DNA of 6,511 nt from the NCBI GenBank assembly GCA_002323895.1, contig DCQM01000155.1, forward strand, positions 2,236 to 8,746, in the 5' to 3' direction. Each line of letters starts with the position of its first letter. The stretch's first letter is position 1. A model generated the notes under the pieces. The model did no database searches, was not told the origin of the DNA, and saw nothing but the letters and a program-made list of their open reading frames with translations. Positions 1 to 4,871 of the stretch are shown here, piece after piece. The position numbers and the translations under genes were made by a program. Origin of the DNA: Akkermansiaceae bacterium UBA1518 (lineage in GTDB: Bacteria > Verrucomicrobiota > Verrucomicrobiia > Verrucomicrobiales > Akkermansiaceae).

Positions 1-737
1 GGAAGCTTCTTGAAGGCATCATCAGTTGGGGCAAAAACCGTGAATGGGCCTTTACCTTGGAGAGTTTCGACTAATTTTGCCTCTGTCAAAGCCTTAGCGA
101 GAATACTGAAACGTCCGTCTGCTAAAGCTGCTGAGACGATATCATCACCGCTAGATGATCCGCCATATGCACGAATCCAATCGACTTGAAGCTCAAAAGG
201 ACCCTGCTTTTTGTCCCCAAGAAGAAGACCAACCCGACTGATCTTGCCTGGATCGAACTTTTCCTTGGAAAGGCTCATCCCACGAAAACTTCCCTTGAAC
301 TGCTCGAAAGGCACCTTTACCTCAATCCATTCACCTTTCTCCGTCTTGAAGTCAGCCTTAAATGAAACTTCCATTCCTCGGAAGCGAGCTTCAGTGTTGA
401 AGCGCATCTGATAGGTCCGCCCATCACCTTTGACCCGAGCAACGAGCCCATCAGCATCCGCAAGATTCATCTTAAGCCTCTCGGTCCGAAGTGAGGAAAA
501 CCCTCCGTTGTTTTCCAACGAAAGTTTTCCGCTGAACGTAAGGATCCCATCATCTGATACCTTGATGTTGCCTTTCGACCGTCCACCCATCACGCCATCA
601 TCGACGACACGCCAACCGAGAGATTTAGCTTCGCTCGAATCAAATTCGGCAACGGAGTTTTTTCCGGCTGATGCAGGAGTTTGGGCGAGGGCCAAACATG
701 CGACGGCCAAGCTTGTTTTTCGGAACGGATTTTTCAT
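1..737 (-). CDS. Exported CIA30-domain/fasciclin (FAS1) protein, C-terminus beyond the window
   Basis: Reading leftward from the ATG at 737, the frame is open to the window edge, giving 245 residues. Residues 1-24 look like a Sec signal peptide (MKNPFRK, a hydrophobic stretch, then a likely ASA|GK cleavage site). Residues about 30-192 match the CIA30 family (complex I intermediate-associated protein 30; galactose-binding-like beta fold): the hallmark is WRVVDDGVMGGRS at 42-54, followed by FSGKLSLENNGGFSS at 68-82 and a closing segment FELQVDWIRAYG at 181-192. A short GGSSSGDD linker leads to a second domain whose start, SAALADGRFSILAKAL and GKGPFTVFAPTDDAFKKL, is typical of FAS1 (fasciclin). 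FAS1 domains are usually about 130 residues, so most of it lies outside. The role is unknown; an exported binding or adhesion function is inferred from both folds. No strong ribosome binding site precedes the ATG. Family assignment is firm, function is not. Confidence 0.88.
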   Translation of the reverse strand, partial: MKNPFRKTSLAVACLALAQTPASAGKNSVAEFDSSEAKSLGWRVVDDGVMGGRSKGNIKVSDDGILTFSGKLSLENNGGFSSLRTERLKMNLADADGLVARVKGDGRTYQMRFNTEARFRGMEVSFKADFKTEKGEWIEVKVPFEQFKGSFRGMSLSKEKFDPGKISRVGLLLGDKKQGPFELQVDWIRAYGGSSSGDDIVSAALADGRFSILAKALTEAKLVETLQGKGPFTVFAPTDDAFKKL

Positions 738-795
738 TACCCACCAACAACGCACCGGAAACTTACCTGTCAAAGGGATTTTACGCCCGAATTTA

Positions 796-810
796 TTTAG
801 GGAACCTAAA
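796..810. repeat. Small perfect inverted repeat in the spacer upstream of the CIA30/FAS1 gene
   Basis: TTTAGG-GAA-CCTAAA is a perfect 6-bp inverted repeat with a 3-nt spacer, centred about 66 bp upstream of the CIA30/FAS1 start. Its size and position suit a dimeric regulator's operator, but a 6-bp arm can arise by chance in A/T-rich DNA. The rest of the 166-bp spacer (738-903) shows no gene, no convincing terminator for the HAD gene and no recognisable promoter. Confidence 0.3.
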
Positions 811-903
811 AGACTTTAACGATGAGCAAGCTCCCCGAGACCCGTCTGCGAAACCCTCTTATCCGCCTTTGCAAGACCCCAGAATAAATCAAGAGAGAAA
901 AGA

Positions 904-1632
904 TCAAAGAAATAACGCCTCCAGCTCACTGATCTTCCCAATTGTTTTATCAGGCTCAAGATCACCAGCTTTGCGTTCAAATTTCTCATATGGCAGGTGC
1001 TCAGTCGTAAGAATTGAATTCATCCCCATCCCCTTGGAACCCTGCACATCGGCAAGCCAATTATCACCAACATAAACGCACTCACTCGGGTCACTTTGTA
1101 ATTGGTCCAGAAGCACCTGATAGGGGCGCGGATCCGGCTTTACCCAACCAATCTCTCCCGACACCACAATCGCATCAAAGAATTGAGTCATTCCGAGCTT
1201 TTCGACACCATCACGAATCGAGCGGCTACACGGAAAATTGGATAACAAGGCAAGCCGATATGATTTAGCCAGATCCGTCAGAAGCGGCAAAATCACATCT
1301 GACAATTCAATGATCTCAACAAAAATCTTATATCGCTCCTCAGCCAACTCGCTCACCTGAGCTTCAGTTGCAGTGATCGGATAGATTCCCTCGATGAGCT
1401 CACGACAACAGTCCTCGACATTATTTTCCCGATAACCATCGTGATAAGGGGCCACGATCTGGCGATCCCGAATCACCTTCAATTTTGCGGTGTCACAACC
1501 TCCAAACATTTCCGTCAACTTGGAAGTCAGTCCCTTATACTGTTTTGCAATCTGCCGTGGCCCAAATTCGATCAAAGTATTACCCAAATCAAAACAGATC
1601 ACTTTAGTATTCTCAAACTCAGCGTGCATCAT
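904..1632 (-). CDS. HAD-superfamily hydrolase, phosphatase-like (subfamily I)
   Basis: This is a 242-residue cytoplasmic protein with no signal peptide. All four HAD motifs are visible: motif I FDLGNT with nucleophile Asp15, motif II LLSNF with Ser131, motif III Lys165 in GWVKPDPRPYQ, and motif IV VGDNWLADV with Asp190 and Asp195. The roughly 100-residue segment between motifs I and II is a helical C1 cap, typical of subfamily I. Such proteins usually dephosphorylate small metabolites; the substrate cannot be read here. Motif I has Gly17 where the general acid/base Asp of the DxDxT consensus normally sits. FDLGNTL variants are familiar in HAD proteins, so it may still be active. I chose the ATG at 1632 because the frame otherwise opens with TTG at 1656 and the extra eight residues are not part of the fold; the adjacent ATG at 1629 is equally possible. 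It is transcribed in the same direction as the CIA30/FAS1 gene, 166 bp upstream of it. Confidence 0.9.
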   Translation of the reverse strand: MMHAEFENTKVICFDLGNTLIEFGPRQIAKQYKGLTSKLTEMFGGCDTAKLKVIRDRQIVAPYHDGYRENNVEDCCRELIEGIYPITATEAQVSELAEERYKIFVEIIELSDVILPLLTDLAKSYRLALLSNFPCSRSIRDGVEKLGMTQFFDAIVVSGEIGWVKPDPRPYQVLLDQLQSDPSECVYVGDNWLADVQGSKGMGMNSILTTEHLPYEKFERKAGDLEPDKTIGKISELEALFL

Positions 1633-1768
1633 TGTGTCTGTCTTGCTCGGAACCAATTTGCAAGCCGCTTCCAGATCTTGGAAAGTGAAGAATGTCCTTA
1701 CTTCCTAACAAATATAAAATCTATCTGGTGGATTGCGATTAAGCGCCCAGAACATATGATCGCCAAGC
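1633..1768. promoter_or_regulatory. Divergent intergenic region between the HAD and first sulfatase genes
   Basis: The two flanking genes point away from each other, so this 136-bp stretch must hold their promoters unless these lie inside the genes. The only promoter-like feature is an A/T-rich core, TATAAAAT at 1713-1720. It could serve as a -10 element to the right (TATAAA) or, read on the other strand, to the left (TATATT), but neither has a good -35 at normal spacing. A small inverted repeat lies at 1669-1683. The region is inferred from gene orientation; the individual elements are uncertain. Confidence 0.45.
1669..1683. repeat. Inverted repeat in the divergent promoter region
   Basis: TTCCA-GATCT-TGGAA has perfect 5-bp arms around a 5-nt centre. 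It lies about 30 bp left of the A/T-rich core, in a position where an operator for either gene could be. The arms are short, so chance is a real possibility. Confidence 0.25.
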
Positions 1769-3208
1769 ATGAGACTCCTACTCGTTTCTTTAGTCGCACT
1801 CTGTTCTTTTCCTGCTCCAGCAGCGAATAAACCAAACATTCTTTGGATTTTCTGCGAAGACCTCTCGCCTTGGATGGAATCCTACGGTTTTCCTGTAAAT
1901 GCAGGTAAGACCCCGACTCTAGACAAGCTTAGCAAAAATGGCATCCGATTTTCTCGCTGCTATGTCCCTGCCCCAGTCTGTTCGGCCTGCCGCTCCGCCA
2001 TGATCACCGGGGTTTACCAAACAACCACCGGGACTCATCAACATCGCTCCTCCCGCAGCCCCGAGGCCGCAATCCAACTGCCCACAGGAATCAAAACATT
2101 ACCACAACTCTTCATCGAGAATGGCTATTCCACCTTCAACAAAGGCAAGGATGATTACAATTTCATCTACGATCGTAAAAAGCACTACAGCGCTGATACT
2201 CAAAAACCAACACCTAAGGCCGGCCAGAAAAAAGGATTCTATGGGAAAAGAGGAAAGGCCGACTGGACGACCCTCCCGAAAGGAAAGCCTTGGTTTGGAC
2301 AGATCCAATTAGGCGGCGGAAAAACCAACACTCGAAAGCTCGCCGACAAAGTCGACCCCGCGTCCATGAAAGTCCCACCTTACTTCCCAAACGAGGAAAT
2401 CTTCCGCCAGGAATGGGCTCACCATTACGACACCGTCCGCGTCACGGACGGCCATGTCAGAAACATCATGGATCGTCTCAAAGCCGATGGCCTCCTCAAA
2501 AACACCATCGTCTTTTTTTTCTCCGATCACGGCAATAACCACTCTCTTCGCCACAAGCAATTCTGCTACGAAGGCGGTGTCCATGTTCCCCTCATTATTT
2601 CAGGACCAGGCATCGAGAAGAATTCAACCCGCAACGAACTCATCAGTAGTCTTGACATCTCCGCCACCACGCTCGCTCTTGCCGGCATTGAACTCCCTGA
2701 CTACCTCCACGGAAAAGATCTCTTTGGCGACCACTACAAAGCGCGGGACTACGTCGTCTCGGCCCGTGATCGTTGCGATTATACAATCGATCGCATCCGC
2801 ACCGTACGGACCGAAAAGTTCCGCTACCTCCGCAACTTCATGACCGATCGCATTCTCCTCCAGGCCCAATATCGCGACGGACAAGCTCAAACCAAGCGCC
2901 TTCGTGAACTCCACACCAAAGGTGAACTTGGGAAGATCCCGACATGGGCCTTCTTCGGAAAACGCCCTTCCGAAGAACTTTACGATCTCGGAAAAGATCC
3001 TCATCAGGTCAACAACCTTGCCAACGATCCCAGGTTCGCCGACGAATTGAAACACCACCGCGACCTCCTCAACAAATGGATCAAGGAAACAGGCGACAAG
3101 GGAGAGCAACCCGAATCTCGCGAACACCTTCGTGCCATTTACAAGCGCTGGGGAAGTAAATGCGTTAACCCTGAGTTCGACATCTTTAAGAAGGAAGATG
3201 GCAAATAA
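1769..3208 (+). CDS. Exported formylglycine-type sulfatase, CxAxR type (N-sulfoglucosamine sulfohydrolase-like)
   Basis: This 479-residue protein begins with a Sec signal peptide (MRLLLVSLVALCSFPAPAA, likely cut before NKPNILWIF), so it should act in the periplasm or outside the cell, hydrolysing sulfate esters or sulfamates. The maturation motif is CSACR at 71-75 with the following SAMITG; Cys71 is the residue converted to formylglycine, in the C-x-A-x-R variant. Metal-site candidates are Glu30-Asp31 (CEDLSPW) and Asp253-His254 (FFFSDHG). Arg261-His262-Lys263 precede YEGGVHVPLII, the second conserved sulfatase signature. Lys127 with DDYNF fills the place of the GKWH motif of other sulfatases. 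The C-terminal ELYDLGKDPHQVNNLA at 403-418 is the usual closing motif. Length is normal for the family. The pattern resembles heparan N-sulfatase-like bacterial sulfatases, but the natural substrate is not determined. A second sulfatase follows after 30 bp. No maturase is encoded in the window. Confidence 0.94.
   Translation: MRLLLVSLVALCSFPAPAANKPNILWIFCEDLSPWMESYGFPVNAGKTPTLDKLSKNGIRFSRCYVPAPVCSACRSAMITGVYQTTTGTHQHRSSRSPEAAIQLPTGIKTLPQLFIENGYSTFNKGKDDYNFIYDRKKHYSADTQKPTPKAGQKKGFYGKRGKADWTTLPKGKPWFGQIQLGGGKTNTRKLADKVDPASMKVPPYFPNEEIFRQEWAHHYDTVRVTDGHVRNIMDRLKADGLLKNTIVFFFSDHGNNHSLRHKQFCYEGGVHVPLIISGPGIEKNSTRNELISSLDISATTLALAGIELPDYLHGKDLFGDHYKARDYVVSARDRCDYTIDRIRTVRTEKFRYLRNFMTDRILLQAQYRDGQAQTKRLRELHTKGELGKIPTWAFFGKRPSEELYDLGKDPHQVNNLANDPRFADELKHHRDLLNKWIKETGDKGEQPESREHLRAIYKRWGSKCVNPEFDIFKKEDGK
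2951..2977 (+). repeat. Perfect 10-bp hairpin inside the first sulfatase gene
   Basis: TTCTTCGGAA at 2951-2960 and TTCCGAAGAA at 2968-2977 are exact reverse complements separated by 7 nt. The hairpin lies in codons for FFGKRPSEE, about 230 nt before the stop codon. No T-run follows, so it is not an intrinsic terminator. Whether it acts in the mRNA is unknown. Confidence 0.5.
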
Positions 3209-3238
3209 CAGCAATTCGAAGATCTAAAATTCACCCTC

Positions 3239-4636
3239 TTGAAAGCACTCATCTTCTCTCTGCTATACATCTCCGCATCTCTTCAAGCGGCAGATCGGCC
3301 CAACATCATCCTCATCATGACCGATGACCAGGGCTGGGGCGATACTGGCTACAATGGTCACCCTCACCTCAAGACTCCCCACCTCGACCAAATGCAGGCC
3401 GAAGGAGTGACTTTTACCCGCTTCTACTCCGGCGCTGCAATGTGTTCCCCCACCCGCGGAAGTTGCTACACCGGGCGCAATCCCTACCGCTTTGGCATCA
3501 CCTTCGCGATGAAGGGCATGCTTGAACCGACCGAGATCCCCATCACTTCGATTCTTAAAAAACAAGGCTACACCACCGGCCACTTCGGCAAGTGGCACCT
3601 CGGCACTCTCTCAAAAGAAAAGGGCGATCAAAAACGCTGGGGCACCTTCGCCAAGCAACCCGAGCGCTACTACTGCCCGCCCTGGTTACGCGATGTCGAT
3701 GTCTCCTTCGTCACCGAATCGAAAGTCCCCACCTGGGACCCCCTCATCGACCCCGGCCCGATTAAAAAGCAAGACTCCAGCGACGCCAATCCCGGAAAAG
3801 CATATGGCAACGATTACTTCACCGGCCCCGGCACCACCATCACCGAAAATACCAAGGGCGATGATTCACGCGTCATTGTGGACCGCGCCCTTCCCTTCAT
3901 TCAAAACGCCACCGAAAAAAAGTCGCCTTTCTTTGCAGCCATCTGGTTTCACACCCCGCACTCCCCCGTCGTAGGCGGACCAAAATATCGTAAAATGTAT
4001 CACGACCAACCGGAACACGCGCAACACTACTACGCCTGTCTCACCGCGATGGACGAACAAATCGGACGTCTTCGCGCCAAGCTCAAATCTCTGGGCATTG
4101 ATAACAATACCATGATTTGCTTCTGCTCTGACAACGGCCCCGCCCGCCAAGGATCACCTCGCCACGTCGGGACGGCCAAAAACCTAAAGGGATATAAGCT
4201 CTCCCTGAACGAGGGGGGCATCCGGGTTCCCGGACTCATGGTTTGGCCCGAGAAGATTAAAGAACCCCGCACCGTCACTGCCCCCTGCTTCACCTCCGAT
4301 TACTTCCCAACCATCCTCGCCGCTCTTAAAATCCCCCTCCCCGGCGACCGCGCCTACGACGGAGTCGACATTCTCCCCTTCGCAATCGGCAAGCAAATCG
4401 AACGCAAAAAACCGCTCGGCTTCCTCAACAAAGACGGCAAAGAAGCGGCCTGGATTGAAAACCGCTACAAGCTCATTTCTCGAAAAAAAGGGAATGAACT
4501 CTACGACCTTATTAGTGACCCCGGAGAGACCATAAACCTTATCAAAAAAGCTCCAAAGATTGCCAAACAAATGGAAGAACAGCTTTTAATTTGGAGAACT
4601 GGGGTGATGGCAGAACTCAAGCTCATTCCGAAGTGA
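3239..4636 (+). CDS. Exported formylglycine-type arylsulfatase-like sulfatase, CxPxR type
   Basis: The 465-residue protein starts with a short Sec signal peptide (MKALIFSLLYISASLQA, then ADRPN), so it is likely periplasmic or secreted. The active-site motif is CSPTR at 69-73, followed by GSCYTGR; Cys69 is the predicted formylglycine precursor. Asp29-Asp30 (MTDDQGWGD) and Asp298-Asn299 (CSDNGP) are the expected calcium ligands. Lys118 and His120 in GHFGKWHLG, His238 in FHTPHSPV and Lys317 in NLKGYK, just before NEGGIRVPG, complete a canonical S1 sulfatase centre. NELYDLISDPGETINL near 419-434 is the C-terminal motif. The start is TTG: no in-frame ATG, GTG or other TTG lies between the upstream stop and here, and TTG places Lys2 directly before the hydrophobic signal core. 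No strong ribosome binding site is visible, so coupling to the upstream sulfatase 30 bp away is likely. It probably shares that gene's transcript but, from its different motifs, removes sulfate from a different position or substrate. Confidence 0.94.
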   Translation: MKALIFSLLYISASLQAADRPNIILIMTDDQGWGDTGYNGHPHLKTPHLDQMQAEGVTFTRFYSGAAMCSPTRGSCYTGRNPYRFGITFAMKGMLEPTEIPITSILKKQGYTTGHFGKWHLGTLSKEKGDQKRWGTFAKQPERYYCPPWLRDVDVSFVTESKVPTWDPLIDPGPIKKQDSSDANPGKAYGNDYFTGPGTTITENTKGDDSRVIVDRALPFIQNATEKKSPFFAAIWFHTPHSPVVGGPKYRKMYHDQPEHAQHYYACLTAMDEQIGRLRAKLKSLGIDNNTMICFCSDNGPARQGSPRHVGTAKNLKGYKLSLNEGGIRVPGLMVWPEKIKEPRTVTAPCFTSDYFPTILAALKIPLPGDRAYDGVDILPFAIGKQIERKKPLGFLNKDGKEAAWIENRYKLISRKKGNELYDLISDPGETINLIKKAPKIAKQMEEQLLIWRTGVMAELKLIPK

Positions 4637-4642
4637 CCTAGT

Positions 4643-4680
4643 CAAGGTTTGTAAATCTAGCGCTAGATGAAACAAACTTG
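4643..4680. repeat. 38-nt imperfect palindrome just downstream of the sulfatase pair
   Basis: A perfect 14-bp palindrome, ATCTAGCGCTAGAT (4655-4668), is flanked by outer arms CAAGGTTTGT (4643-4652) and ACAAACTTG (4672-4680) that pair with a single bulged G. It begins 7 nt after the stop codon of the second sulfatase. As RNA it would form a long hairpin, perhaps protecting the 3' end or helping termination, although only a mixed T-rich stretch (TCATTTTCCC) follows. As DNA the central palindrome could bind a dimeric protein. The structure is directly visible; the role is inferred. Confidence 0.6.
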
Positions 4681-4732
4681 TCATTTTCCCTTCATTTCAA
4701 CTTCTCTCAACCGACTTTATCTGTAAATCTCG

Positions 4733-4771
4733 CAGGGTGGCTCACCCTGAAAATGTTAGCGACTTTTTTTT
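4733..4771 (+). terminator. Probable terminator of the sulfatase transcript
   Basis: CAGGGTG (4733-4739) and CACCCTG (4743-4749) form a perfect 7-bp G/C-rich stem with a GCT loop. An outer pairing of TCGC (4730-4733) with GCGA (4759-4762) would bring the stem next to an eight-T run at 4764-4771, at the price of losing one inner pair and leaving a bulge. Taken simply, the T-run starts 14 nt after the stem, further than in a classic intrinsic terminator. It lies between two genes on the same strand, about 100 bp after the second sulfatase and 100 bp before the next start. Confidence 0.5.
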
Positions 4772-4871
4772 AGCCACCAACAAACCAACCTTTCCCCATT
4801 CCTCCTGAATCTCCCGACGGATGATAAACTGCAGCCCATTCAACTGTAGGTAATTAGCCTCGGTCCTTACC
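4772..4871 (+). promoter_or_regulatory. Leader of the DUF4407 gene with a short direct repeat
   Basis: If the preceding hairpin terminates the sulfatase transcript, the promoter of the DUF4407 gene should be in this 100-bp stretch. I cannot identify a -35/-10 pair or a Shine-Dalgarno sequence. AACTGCAG (4827-4834) and AACTGTAG (4842-4849) are direct repeats differing by one base, with a 15-bp period; they could be a regulator site or chance. Confidence 0.25.

Noticed and set aside
669..737. Lipoprotein signal (AVAC) in the CIA30/FAS1 protein
   Set aside because: Ala at the -3 position is unusual, the hydrophobic core continues past the Cys, and a good signal peptidase I site (ASA|GK) follows.
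768..773. TTGACA (minus strand) as a -35 box for the CIA30/FAS1 gene
   Set aside because: It ends about 30 nt before the ATG and no -10-like hexamer lies 16-18 nt downstream; the expected place reads TTGTTG.
671..1075. Plus-strand ORF spanning the spacer between the CIA30/FAS1 and HAD genes
   Set aside because: It overlaps both minus-strand genes at their ends and has no domain-like composition or start signal.
1633..1656. TTG at 1656 as the start of the HAD gene
   Set aside because: It adds only eight polar residues ahead of the fold, while tandem ATG codons at 1632 and 1629 lie at a normal distance from motif I. A weak GGAAG upstream of the TTG keeps it possible but less likely.
2624..3214. 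Long minus-strand ORF opposite the first sulfatase
   Set aside because: It lies wholly antisense to a gene with full sulfatase motifs and its translation shows no recognisable domain; it reflects codon bias on the opposite strand.
3198..3227. Nine-codon ORF (MANNSNSKI) overlapping the end of the first sulfatase, as a leader peptide
   Set aside because: It is too short to judge, its purine-rich upstream sequence is too close to the ATG, and it offers no attenuation-like structure.
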